Below, piece after piece: positions 8,406 through 16,269 of a stretch of 64,000 bases of DNA. The stretch is taken from positions 1 through 64,000 of the forward strand of contig JADFYO010000007.1 in NCBI GenBank assembly GCA_015233015.1. The letters run 5' to 3'. The notes under the pieces are model-generated. The model was not told the DNA's origin. It worked only from the letters and a program-made list of their open reading frames with translations, and searched no databases. Within the stretch, counting starts at the first letter, position 1; each line of letters starts with the position of its first letter. Origin of the DNA: Nitrospirota bacterium (GTDB taxonomy: Bacteria > Nitrospirota > Thermodesulfovibrionia > Thermodesulfovibrionales > Magnetobacteriaceae). A program made the position numbers and the translations under genes.

Positions 8406-8693
8406 TTAGGTTTTAGGAGGACGTTCCAGCTGAAAGGGTATTAAAAGTGGTGAAAAGCGTGTATTTTCAATCGAAAGGAAACCTGTAATTTTCAAAGGGA
8501 CAAAGGGAGCGCGAACTTCACAGAGATAAGTAAGTTCATTGTTTGACAACAGAGAAGGGCCGGAAGAGCCGCACACATCAAGGGTATGAATAGCTGTGCC
8601 ATTGGCGGACGCTGCAACAGCTGTAACAAACCGTACCTGCGACAGCAGTGACATGAGAAGCAGACAAACGATCAACACACTAACTTTCTTCAT
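8406..8693 (-). CDS. Small exported protein preceding the receptor
   Basis: A 95-residue protein with a clear signal peptide (MKKVSVLIVCLLLMSLLSQV, cleavage probably after the VAASA region), then about 65 residues with two cysteines (TLDVCGSSG and TYLCEVRAP) and a Pro-rich end LLIPFQLERPPKT. I do not recognise a named family. Small periplasmic proteins of this kind often precede TonB-dependent receptors; the gap to the receptor gene is about 70 bases on the same strand. A role in metal handling is guessed from position only. Its 5' end is duplicated at 4796-4891. Confidence 0.7.
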   Translation of the reverse strand: MKKVSVLIVCLLLMSLLSQVRFVTAVAASANGTAIHTLDVCGSSGPSLLSNNELTYLCEVRAPFVPLKITGFLSIENTRFSPLLIPFQLERPPKT

Positions 8694-8762
8694 TGTTATA
8701 GTGTAGAGGATTTAGGCACGGGCTGTCAACGATTTGCCACTGATGTTAATTGATCGATAGTG

Positions 8763-9206
8763 TTACTTTCCCGATAATCTGTCTATATTTTTTTCTCTTT
8801 CTAATCTTCTTTGCTTGCTGCCATGAATGAATGTGCCAACCAATGATAATAACCCGCCAAAACCAAGAGATGCACCAATCCAGCCATGCCCAGAATAAAC
8901 CAATGCCATAGACCCTACAATTAATATCAGAGATAAAATGAAAGCAAACACCAACCCATATAAACTATTTCTGCTTTCTATGTCTATAACTTTCTTTTCT
9001 AATTCTTGCCGGTGTAACCCCTGTATCTCAGTCATTTTTAAGATTCTGTCTGCAGCGCCAGGCAACGCTTCTTCATACTTAGCAAACTCTGATGCTGGAG
9101 GAATTGGCCCTGAATAAACAGCCCCGACAACCTTCATCGGAGGCATATTCTGTGAACCATTGGTCTGTAAGGCGTCGGATGGCGTTTTACTTTGAGGCTT
9201 TTTCAA
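8763..9206 (-). CDS. DUF2335-type membrane protein
   Basis: 147 residues. The N-terminus is polar and proline-rich with the motif YSGPIPPASEFAKYEEALPGAADRIL, followed by a helical stretch, two membrane helices (LYGLVFAFILSLILIVGSMAL and WIGASLGFGGLLSLVGTF) and a basic tail. This is the layout of DUF2335 predicted membrane proteins, whose function is unknown and which often sit in phage or accessory DNA. The start overlaps the end of the preceding small gene by 20 bases, so the pair is co-transcribed. Confidence 0.75.
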   Translation of the reverse strand: MKKPQSKTPSDALQTNGSQNMPPMKVVGAVYSGPIPPASEFAKYEEALPGAADRILKMTEIQGLHRQELEKKVIDIESRNSLYGLVFAFILSLILIVGSMALVYSGHGWIGASLGFGGLLSLVGTFIHGSKQRRLEREKNIDRLSGK

Positions 9207-9399
9207 TATTCTCCTGAGAAAAACCCTTCATGGCATGGCGAATATCATCACCCACTGCTTGAAAATCTGATTTCAAGGCCATAGAGTCGGCTATTTCAGC
9301 GGTAGGGGAAAAATTAAAATTAACCATCGTACCGCCTATGTCTATTATCCTCGCCACACCTTCCATGAAGCTCGGGACTGCGAATAAATAACAAGTCAT
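9187..9399 (-). CDS. Small hypothetical protein paired with the DUF2335 protein
   Basis: A 70-residue soluble-looking protein (MTCYLFAVPSFMEGVARIID... DDIRHAMKGFSQENIEKASK). No signal peptide or membrane helix. It is preceded by GAGGAGG, which supports the start, and overlaps the DUF2335 gene by 20 bases. Function unknown; the tight pairing suggests the two act together, possibly as an accessory two-gene unit. Upstream lies a set of short direct repeats that could be its operator. Confidence 0.65.
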   Translation of the reverse strand: MTCYLFAVPSFMEGVARIIDIGGTMVNFNFSPTAEIADSMALKSDFQAVGDDIRHAMKGFSQENIEKASK

Positions 9400-9423
9400 A
9401 ACAACCTCCTCTCTTATATCAAC

Positions 9424-9455
9424 TTGTACATCATGTACTACATGTACTACATGTC
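9424..9455. promoter_or_regulatory. Operator-like 9-base direct repeats upstream of the DUF2335 pair
   Basis: The run TTGTACATCATGTACTACAT and its continuation contains CATGTACTA repeated with a 9-base period. Each copy includes the palindromic core ACATGT or ATGTAC. It lies just upstream of the leftward pair 9187-9399 / 8763-9206, in the position of a promoter or operator. A regulator binding at roughly one helical turn is plausible but not shown. Confidence 0.45.
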
Positions 9456-9538
9456 TTATTATACAAAGAATGATTTACCATGTCAAACATTTTATTGCCG
9501 CCGTTAACTACATTTTTTCTATAACGCTTATCAAACAA

Positions 9539-11683
9539 TCAACGGCCAACGCCTATGACGCCGTCCGCTGACATGAGTTTAGAGCTGAGGTTCATGAGCT
9601 GGAGTTTGTCTCTTACGTCTAATATGAAAACGAAATGGGCGTGCTTGTCTGCGGAGGAACGGGCCTCCAGATGTGATAAGTTTATGTTGAAGCCTGTTAT
9701 TACGTTGGTCAGGGCGGCCAGCATTCCCGGTTTATCCATTGTTTCGACAAAGAGTTTGGCCGGGGCAGTCGTGTTGTCTTCAGAGTGCCATGTAACAGTC
9801 ACTATCCTGTTTTCGTCCAATAGGGCGGAACGCTTAAAATTATGGCACTCCGTGCGGTGAATTGTAACACCTTTCCCCTTTGTGATAAATCCATATATGT
9901 TGTCTCCCGGTACAGGGAAACAGCACTTGGCCGTCGTATAGAGCAGATTATCCACTCCGGTGATTTGTACCCCTTTGTTGGATTTTTGTGCCTTGCCGGG
10001 TTTAGGCTCCTCTCTGGCCTCTTTATTTCCCTTATTTTCGGGACTCAAAATGTTTACCACATGCCTCGCAGACAGCTTGCCGTAACCAATTGCCATCAGT
10101 AAATCGTCGAAGGTTTTATAGTTCAGCTGCGCTGTCGTCTCCTGCATCTTTTTGGATTTCATCATTGCGAGTTTTATCTTATTTCTTATGAGCATGTCCT
10201 CTAAGATTGATGTGCCAAGCTCAATGCCCTGCTTTCTCTGCTCGACCTTTATAAACTGCCTGATGCGGTTCTTCGCCTTGTGAGTTACGACGAAGTTCAA
10301 CCAGTCCCTGCTTGGACTGTGTGTGGTTGAGGTGATTATCTCGATAGTGTCCCCGTTTTTCAACTGATATTTAAGCGGTACCATTCTGCCGTTACATCTT
10401 GCCCCGACACAGCGGTTTCCTATATGGGAATGAATGGCGTAGGCGAAATCCACAGGGGTGGCCCCTGCTGGCAATTCCCTTATCTCGCCGGCAGGAGTAA
10501 ATACAAATACGACCTCGGAAAATATCTCGCCCTTGAACATCTCCAGAAACTCGCGCGCGTCCTTGGAGTCCTTTTGCAGGTGTACCAGCTCTCTGAGCCA
10601 TTTTGTGTACTTGGAGTCTTTTTTCTCTATAGCGTGGCCGCGCTCCTTGTAAAGCCAATGCGCCGCTATGCCCTTTTCGGCTATCAGGTTCATCTCCTCA
10701 GTCCTTATCTGAAACTCTACGCGTTCTGCGCCGGGGCCTAAGACTGTAGTGTGCAGCGATTGATACCTGTTTGATTTCGGCATGGCTATGTAGTCCTTAA
10801 ACCGCCCCGGCACCGGCATCCAGAGCGAATGAATGATGCCAAGGATAATGTAGCACTGTTCTGGTGTCTGCGTTATTATTCTCAGGCCCAGCATGTCGTT
10901 GACATCGTCAAAGGTTATACGCTGCGTCTGCATCTTCTGATGAATTCCATAGAAATTCTTCACCCTCCCGCTTACGCGCCCCGGGATATTATGCTCGCTT
11001 AGTTTTTTTTCGATGATGTCGGCAAGGCCTTTTATGAAATCCTCGCGCATTTGCCGTTTAGCGGCTACTTTATTATATAAATCCTCATAAATCTCCGGGT
11101 GCAGGTACTTAAAACCAAGGTCCTCGAACTCCGCCCTGAGCCAGCCCATGCCGAGGCGGTTGGCAAGCGGCGCATATATATCCAGCGTCTCGGCGGCTAT
11201 CAGCTTTTGCTTGTGGGGAGGCATAAATCTCAGGGTCTTCATGTTGTGAAGCCTGTCGGCAAACTTTATGAGTATCACCCTGATATCCTCGGCCATCGCT
11301 ACAAACATCTTCCTGAAATTCTCGGCCTGGGTATCCTCTCTTGACTTGAACTCCATCTGTTTCAATTTAGTCAGGGCGCTTACCATAAAGCCGACATCCT
11401 CGCCAAAAATCTCGATGATTTCCTCCATGGTCGTCTCCGTATCCTCGACAGTGTCGTGCAGAAGGCCGGCTACTACCGTTTTACAGTCAAGGTGCATGTC
11501 GGCCAATATGGACGCCACGGCAAGCGGATGAGAAAAGAACGGTTTGCCCTCGCGCCTTCTCTGGTCGCAGTGCGCCTCCTGAGTAAAATAATACGCCTTA
11601 CGAATAATTGAGACATCGGCGTCAGGGGCGTATGCCGTTATTTTAGCAAGCAGTTCGTCTAGTCTTAAAAGGTCGCTCTCCAT
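9539..11683 (-). CDS. Bifunctional (p)ppGpp synthetase/hydrolase
   Basis: A 714-residue RelA/SpoT homologue that makes and degrades the stringent-response alarmone (p)ppGpp in the cytoplasm. Domains in order: HD hydrolase (FFSHPLAVASIL, then HDTVEDT, residues ~40-150), synthetase (RVSGRVKNFYGI ... RFKDYIAMPKSNRYQSLHTT, ~230-330), TGS (VFTPAGEIRELPAGATPVDFAY, ~390-450), a zinc-finger-like region (AKCCFPVPGD), and a C-terminal ACT domain. The RFKD motif in the synthetase loop is the version found in bifunctional Rel enzymes; monofunctional RelA has ExDD. The intact HD residues agree. It is transcribed away from a divergent methyltransferase gene. A 70-base copy of its 3' end lies at 4972-5040. 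Confidence 0.95.
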   Translation of the reverse strand: MESDLLRLDELLAKITAYAPDADVSIIRKAYYFTQEAHCDQRRREGKPFFSHPLAVASILADMHLDCKTVVAGLLHDTVEDTETTMEEIIEIFGEDVGFMVSALTKLKQMEFKSREDTQAENFRKMFVAMAEDIRVILIKFADRLHNMKTLRFMPPHKQKLIAAETLDIYAPLANRLGMGWLRAEFEDLGFKYLHPEIYEDLYNKVAAKRQMREDFIKGLADIIEKKLSEHNIPGRVSGRVKNFYGIHQKMQTQRITFDDVNDMLGLRIITQTPEQCYIILGIIHSLWMPVPGRFKDYIAMPKSNRYQSLHTTVLGPGAERVEFQIRTEEMNLIAEKGIAAHWLYKERGHAIEKKDSKYTKWLRELVHLQKDSKDAREFLEMFKGEIFSEVVFVFTPAGEIRELPAGATPVDFAYAIHSHIGNRCVGARCNGRMVPLKYQLKNGDTIEIITSTTHSPSRDWLNFVVTHKAKNRIRQFIKVEQRKQGIELGTSILEDMLIRNKIKLAMMKSKKMQETTAQLNYKTFDDLLMAIGYGKLSARHVVNILSPENKGNKEAREEPKPGKAQKSNKGVQITGVDNLLYTTAKCCFPVPGDNIYGFITKGKGVTIHRTECHNFKRSALLDENRIVTVTWHSEDNTTAPAKLFVETMDKPGMLAALTNVITGFNINLSHLEARSSADKHAHFVFILDVRDKLQLMNLSSKLMSADGVIGVGR

Positions 11684-11745
11684 TATGATATATTATAGTA
11701 CAATTAATTACTAATATCTAATATAATTTTGAGGGCATACGGGTT

Positions 11746-12942
11746 ATGCTTAAAAAGATAATCATCGAAAAGATCGGGGAAAACGGCCCGATGCCGTTTA
11801 GGGCGTTCATGAACGAGGCCCTCTACCACCCGGTCTATGGCTATTATATGTCAAAAGAGGCAATGCCGTTTGGGCGCGAGGGCGACTTTTTTACCGCCTC
11901 ACACCTCCACCCGGCCTTTGGCGCAGCTATTGGCAGACAAGTTCAACAGATGTGGACGCTTATGGGAAAGCCAACCCTATTTCACATAATAGAATTCGGA
12001 CCGGGTCGCGCATTCCTTGCCAGCGATATGCTCCGGTCATTAGACAATACAGAGTTTTATAATGCCATTTCCTACGTAATCATCGAGGCCAACCCGTGGC
12101 TGATGCAGCACCAGCGGGCAATGCTCACAGACGATAAGGTATCGTGGGCGGCCTCGGCTAACGAGCTGCCACCGGTCTGTGGCTGCATCCTGTCTAATGA
12201 GCTTCCCGACGCCTTTCCCGTACATCTCGTACAAATGGACAACGGCGTTCTGAGGGAAGTTTGGGTCGCAGCCGAAGGAGATAATCTTATAGAAATACTA
12301 CGTGAGCCGTACAAGGAAATCCTTGAATATGTGGAAGAGTTTGAAATAGATGTACTACGAGGCTCGTCCACTTCTTTTAATCCTGTCATTCCTGCGAAAG
12401 CAGCAATCCAGTCCACTTACAGGACAGAGATAAATCTTGCTGTCAGGGATTGGCTCAAAGACTGCTCCTCAATTCTCAGAGAGGGTTTTATCATTACAGT
12501 AGATTATGGATTTCCGGCGTGGCAGTATTACCAGCCGGGCCGCTCCCGCGGCACACTGCTCTGTTACCACCGCCATAAGACCTCCGAAAATCCCTATGAA
12601 AACATTGGAGAGCAGGACATCACGGCGCACGTCAACTTCTCGGCGCTGAGTAAGTGGGGGCTTCAATACGGTTTTAGACCCGTAGGGTATGCCGCTCAGG
12701 GGCAATTCCTCCTATCGCTTGGAATTGACGAGCTGATTGCTCAAATACCGCAAGACGAAGACTACCAATTCGAGGCGATAAAGATAAAAAGGCTGCTCGT
12801 CCCCGAGGGCATGGGAGAAAGCCACAAGGTGCTGGTGCAATATAAGGGGGCAGCGGGGGAAATCCCTCGCTTGAGGGGATTTACGATACGAAACCAACTC
12901 AGTGAGCTTGATGTGATGCCAACAATGGAGTTAGAGAAATAA
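11746..12942 (+). CDS. MidA/NDUFAF7-family SAM-dependent methyltransferase
   Basis: A 398-residue COG1565-type protein. Recognisable segments are the N-terminal YHPVYGYYMSKE...FGREGDFFTAS, the SAM-binding site IIEFGPGRAFLASDML, the SNELPDAFPVHLV segment and the C-terminal GHVNF-like DITAHVNFSALSKWG. The eukaryotic member methylates an arginine of complex I; the bacterial substrate is unknown. Residues ~203-225 (SFNPVIPAKAAIQST) look like a translated dispersed DNA repeat inserted in frame in a surface loop. The gene stands alone and diverges from rel; a region of repeats follows it. Confidence 0.85.
   Translation: MLKKIIIEKIGENGPMPFRAFMNEALYHPVYGYYMSKEAMPFGREGDFFTASHLHPAFGAAIGRQVQQMWTLMGKPTLFHIIEFGPGRAFLASDMLRSLDNTEFYNAISYVIIEANPWLMQHQRAMLTDDKVSWAASANELPPVCGCILSNELPDAFPVHLVQMDNGVLREVWVAAEGDNLIEILREPYKEILEYVEEFEIDVLRGSSTSFNPVIPAKAAIQSTYRTEINLAVRDWLKDCSSILREGFIITVDYGFPAWQYYQPGRSRGTLLCYHRHKTSENPYENIGEQDITAHVNFSALSKWGLQYGFRPVGYAAQGQFLLSLGIDELIAQIPQDEDYQFEAIKIKRLLVPEGMGESHKVLVQYKGAAGEIPRLRGFTIRNQLSELDVMPTMELEK
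12381..12414 (+). repeat. Dispersed palindromic repeat inside a coding sequence
   Basis: The bases CCTGTCATTCCTGCGAAAGC plus about 14 more are a widespread bacterial intergenic repeat motif (usually GTCATTCCnGCGAAAGCnGGAATCCAG). Translated in this frame it gives NPVIPAKAAIQS, and neighbouring protein sequence is normal on both sides, so it is an in-frame insertion tolerated by the methyltransferase. Confidence 0.65.
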
Positions 12943-13023
12943 TTCCATTTCTAAATCATACGTATAATAATATATTTTATCTCACTCCACGACAATAAAT
13001 TATCATGACCGTTCTTGTCTTGT

Positions 13024-13099
13024 CGTCATTCCGGCTTGTCTGGAATCTTATTCGGCTTGAGGAAATGAAGAGACAGATTCTGGACAAGCCGGAATGACG
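13024..13099. repeat. Inverted-repeat element, family A
   Basis: Two 25-base arms, CGTCATTCCGGCTTGTCTGG... and its near-perfect reverse complement ending CCGGAATGACG, flank a ~26-base centre. It is non-coding and resembles a REP or small palindromic element. It lies in the 530-base gap between the methyltransferase and the PocR kinase. Confidence 0.7.
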
Positions 13100-13182
13100 G
13101 ACTAAGATATTTCATAAATACGCTAAACATAAGCACTGCTTATTAATGCACTAATGAATTATAAATAGTATAAGAAGCCAGG

Positions 13183-13431
13183 GAATCATCCTGAGCTTGT
13201 CGAAGGATGCTCCTTATCTTTCGTATCTCGCCGTAAATCGGCAATCCTTCGACAGGCTCAGGATGATTCTTTTAACAAGATGATTGTTACTGAGGACGAG
13301 AAAAACATAGTCGAGTTGCTGTCCGGCTCAGGATGATTCTTTTAACAAGATGATTGTTACACTCTACGCGTTAGTGCTGGAGCATATTTTTTTAAGGCTC
13401 AGGATGATTCTATTAACAGGATTATTGTTAC
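13183..13431. repeat. Palindromic repeat family B with three tandem partial copies
   Basis: The unit begins GAATCATCCTGAGCTTGTCG and ends with its reverse complement CCTTCGACAGGCTCAGGATG ATTC. The right arm plus tail (GGCTCAGGATGATTCTTTTA then ACAAGATGATTGTTAC) is repeated at 13255-13290, 13325-13360 and, with changes, 13396-13431. Other copies of the same family occur at 30652-30781 and 54973-55059. All lie between genes. Confidence 0.75.
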
Positions 13432-13475
13432 TCTTATGAATGCAACTAAGTATTAGGTGATAACAAATTCTACTC

Positions 13476-14723
13476 TTATAATTCTATCTTCACTTCGCAC
13501 CAACCATCGATATTTCTGAGTGAGATAGTGCCATTCATATTTTTTTCTATTATTATCTTTGCCATGAACAGCCCCAGCCCGGTGCCTCTTGATTTGTCCT
13601 TGGTGGAGAAATATGGGTCAAACACCTTGTTTATTATGTCAGCAGATACGCTGCCGCAGTTATCCGCGAAGGTGATGATTGTTCTACCCGCGATATCGTC
13701 CTTGTATAATCTTATCCTGATTGTGGCATTGGGAACGTTCATTCGTTCAACTTTGTCCTTGATATTGGTCAGAATGTTCAAAATTACATGGGCAAACTCA
13801 TTCGGATAGCCCATTGTCATCAAACTATCGTCCATTTCTTTATCGATAACTATTCCCTTATCTTTAAGGTAGTCTGAGATAATGGAGTAGGCATTGTTTA
13901 TCTCATATGATATGTTGAATTCTTTTTGTTTTTTATCCTGAAGATAGAAGTTCCTGAATTTATCTATGGTAGCCGATAACGATTTTAACTCCGAGATAGC
14001 CAACTCTACAGTTTTGTTTAAATATGCTTCATTTAATTCATTATGGCGGTAAGCGTCCCTTATCTCCTGCACATAAATCGCCACACCACAGAGTGGCTGC
14101 CTCCAGTGGTGGGCTATATCGATAAGTAACTCACTCATCGATATGTTTCGGGACTGCTCATAGAGGATTTGATCCTTGATGCGGGTTTGGGCTACCTCTT
14201 CGGCCAATTTTATCCTTGTTAGTCCCATTTCACCCAATAGATCTGCAAGGTATAACAGGAAGTCCATCAGCGTTTTTGCATAGTCTTCTGTAAATATGGG
14301 GATTTTAGATAATGCATTGAGATATTCTGTCTTATCAAAACCATATTCATCCGCTTGCCTGATGAAATATTGCTCATCAGGCGGTTCAAAAAAGAACTGT
14401 CCTGTAAAAAGGTTGCCTATGTGTATGCCATCTATAGTTATGGGTACTGCAACCTCCACAAGTCCGTTCTTACATCTATAGATGTTATATCGTTCCCCTT
14501 CCTTTAGTTTACCCGCAACAATGGAATCACTTTCTCTGCACCTTGCCGCCGATATAGGATTTACCCGATGAAATTCAGTGCAGAGTGGCTGCCATCCGCT
14601 ATTTGTAAATATATTACCTTCTAAATCAAGAACCGCGGTGGCTGAACCTGTCAACCTGGTAAAACTCTCGGAGAGTTCCTGAATCTCCTTAATATTGAAA
14701 ATATCTGATAGTTTATATGTCAT
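13476..14723 (-). CDS. PocR-domain sensor histidine kinase
   Basis: About 415 residues from the start MTYKLSDIFN. The N-terminus (residues ~1-165) is a PocR ligand-binding domain (LSESFTRLTGSATAVLDLEGN ... FHRVNPISAARC ... GLVEVAVPITIDGIHIGNLFTGQFF), known in regulators that sense small hydrocarbon derivatives. Then comes a dimerisation and phosphoacceptor segment IDIAHHWRQPLCGV with the probable phospho-His, and an ATPase domain with N (HVILNILTN), G1 (TFADNCGSV) and G2 (GTGLGLFMAK) boxes. There is no membrane segment, so it is a cytoplasmic sensor. No response regulator is adjacent, so the partner lies elsewhere. A longer start at 14777 exists, but 18 extra residues add nothing and a ribosome-like GGTGGG lies before 14723. 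Confidence 0.88.
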   Translation of the reverse strand: MTYKLSDIFNIKEIQELSESFTRLTGSATAVLDLEGNIFTNSGWQPLCTEFHRVNPISAARCRESDSIVAGKLKEGERYNIYRCKNGLVEVAVPITIDGIHIGNLFTGQFFFEPPDEQYFIRQADEYGFDKTEYLNALSKIPIFTEDYAKTLMDFLLYLADLLGEMGLTRIKLAEEVAQTRIKDQILYEQSRNISMSELLIDIAHHWRQPLCGVAIYVQEIRDAYRHNELNEAYLNKTVELAISELKSLSATIDKFRNFYLQDKKQKEFNISYEINNAYSIISDYLKDKGIVIDKEMDDSLMTMGYPNEFAHVILNILTNIKDKVERMNVPNATIRIRLYKDDIAGRTIITFADNCGSVSADIINKVFDPYFSTKDKSRGTGLGLFMAKIIIEKNMNGTISLRNIDGWCEVKIEL

Positions 14724-14926
14724 TAGAGACCCACCGGTGGATATTCTAACAGACAGGACGTATGCAATACAAGTCAATACGCCAAAACTGGACAGGGCAA
14801 TTTGAAAATAAAAGCCGGGATTTGAAAATAAAATCTAAGAAATGTTATCTTACGTTGCGGCTGTGCCGCTGGCGTTATTAGGCGTTATTCAGGCCTATTG
14901 CAATAAATTTATATCGGGAGGTCTCA

Positions 14927-16216
14927 ATGAAGTATCTTTTCACACTGTTTTTTGTGTTAATCGCCACACCGGCCTTTTCGGACACCCCTTTGGCTGTTGA
15001 CAAAGGGGATACGGCGTGGATGCTGGTCAGCGCGGCTATGGTAATGCTCATGACGCCGGCGTTGGCGATGTTTTACGGCGGCATGGTCAGACGAAAAAAT
15101 GTCCTTGCCACAATTATGCAGAGCTTTGCGGCTATCGCCATTGTAAGCCTTCAGTGGATTCTATTCGGTTACAGCCTTGCCTTTGGGCCGGATGTCCATG
15201 GCATCATCGGCGGGCTGGACTGGGCGGGGCTGTCTTCTGTCACACTGGAGCCTAATCCTGACTATGCCCCTACAATACCTCATCTGGCCTTTATGATTTA
15301 TCAGGCGATGTTTGCCGCCATTACGCCGGCCCTCATCAGCGGGGCATTTGCCGAGAGAATGAAGTTTTCGGCCTTTATCGCGTTTACTTTTATATGGGCT
15401 GCGGTTGTCTATACGCCGGTTGCCCACTGGGTATGGGGCAAAGGCGGGTGGATGTCTCAGATGGGCGTCATGGACTTTGCCGGAGGTATAGTTGTGCATG
15501 TTACGTCAGGGTTTTCTGCACTTGCGGCGGCCTTGTATCTGGGAAAGAGGAAGGGCTTTCCCCATGACCTGATGTCCCCTCATAATTTGCCGTTGACGGT
15601 TATAGGGACGGGGCTTTTGTGGTTCGGGTGGTTTGGGTTTAACGGCGGAAGCGCCTTGTCTTCGGGACAGTTAAGCACGCTGGCCTTTGTTACCTCACAT
15701 ACTGCCGCCGTTTCGGCAGTGTGCGTATGGATAACGCTTGAGTGGATGTTTCACGGCAGACCAACAATGTTTGGCGCCGCTACGGCCTCTATAGCCGGCC
15801 TCGCCACGGTAACGCCTGCCGCCGGATTTGTTACGCCTATGGCCGCCATTGCCATCGGTTCAGCCGCTGGTGTGGTTTGTTATCTCGCTCTTAATTTAAA
15901 ATCACGCTTTGGATACGACGATTCGCTTGATGCCTTTGGCGTACACGGGGTGGGAGGCGCTATTGGTACAATATGCGTCGGGTTGTTTGCCTGCAAGGCC
16001 ATGAACGCCCAGGGCGCAGACGGCCTGTTCTACGGTAACGCCAGACAGTTGTTCATTCAACTGGGTGCGGTGCTGACTGTGGCTGTTTTCTCCTTTGTCA
16101 TGACCGTTGTGATATTTAAGATTATCAGCTTGTTTACGTCTATCAGAGTAAACAATGAAGATGAAGTCGAGGGGCTTGACACCACACAGCACGGTGAAAG
16201 CGGCTATTATATGTAA
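14927..16216 (+). CDS. amtB: Ammonium transporter
   Basis: A 429-residue Amt/MEP/Rh channel that moves ammonium/ammonia across the inner membrane. It has a signal-like first segment (MKYLFTLFFVLIATPAFS), then eleven membrane helices. Family landmarks are GDTAWMLVSAAMVMLMTPALA, FYGGMVRRKN, the periplasmic gate and pore region (DFAGGIVVHVTSG with the first pore His) and FGVHGVGGAIGT with the second pore His. The Shine-Dalgarno GGGAGG sits upstream of the start. No glnK/PII gene is adjacent, which is unusual because amtB is often paired with glnK. Only ~50 bases separate it from the end of metG, which converges on it. Confidence 0.93.
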   Translation: MKYLFTLFFVLIATPAFSDTPLAVDKGDTAWMLVSAAMVMLMTPALAMFYGGMVRRKNVLATIMQSFAAIAIVSLQWILFGYSLAFGPDVHGIIGGLDWAGLSSVTLEPNPDYAPTIPHLAFMIYQAMFAAITPALISGAFAERMKFSAFIAFTFIWAAVVYTPVAHWVWGKGGWMSQMGVMDFAGGIVVHVTSGFSALAAALYLGKRKGFPHDLMSPHNLPLTVIGTGLLWFGWFGFNGGSALSSGQLSTLAFVTSHTAAVSAVCVWITLEWMFHGRPTMFGAATASIAGLATVTPAAGFVTPMAAIAIGSAAGVVCYLALNLKSRFGYDDSLDAFGVHGVGGAIGTICVGLFACKAMNAQGADGLFYGNARQLFIQLGAVLTVAVFSFVMTVVIFKIISLFTSIRVNNEDEVEGLDTTQHGESGYYM

Positions 16217-16269
16217 AGAGCGGTACGCGGTACAGGGGTGAAGCAACCGTGTTTAAGGCTATATGCCTA

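Noticed and set aside
14850-14926. A sigma-54 promoter upstream of amtB
   Set aside because: GG and GC pairs occur but with nine bases between, not ten, and the flanks do not fit TGGCAC-N5-TTGC.
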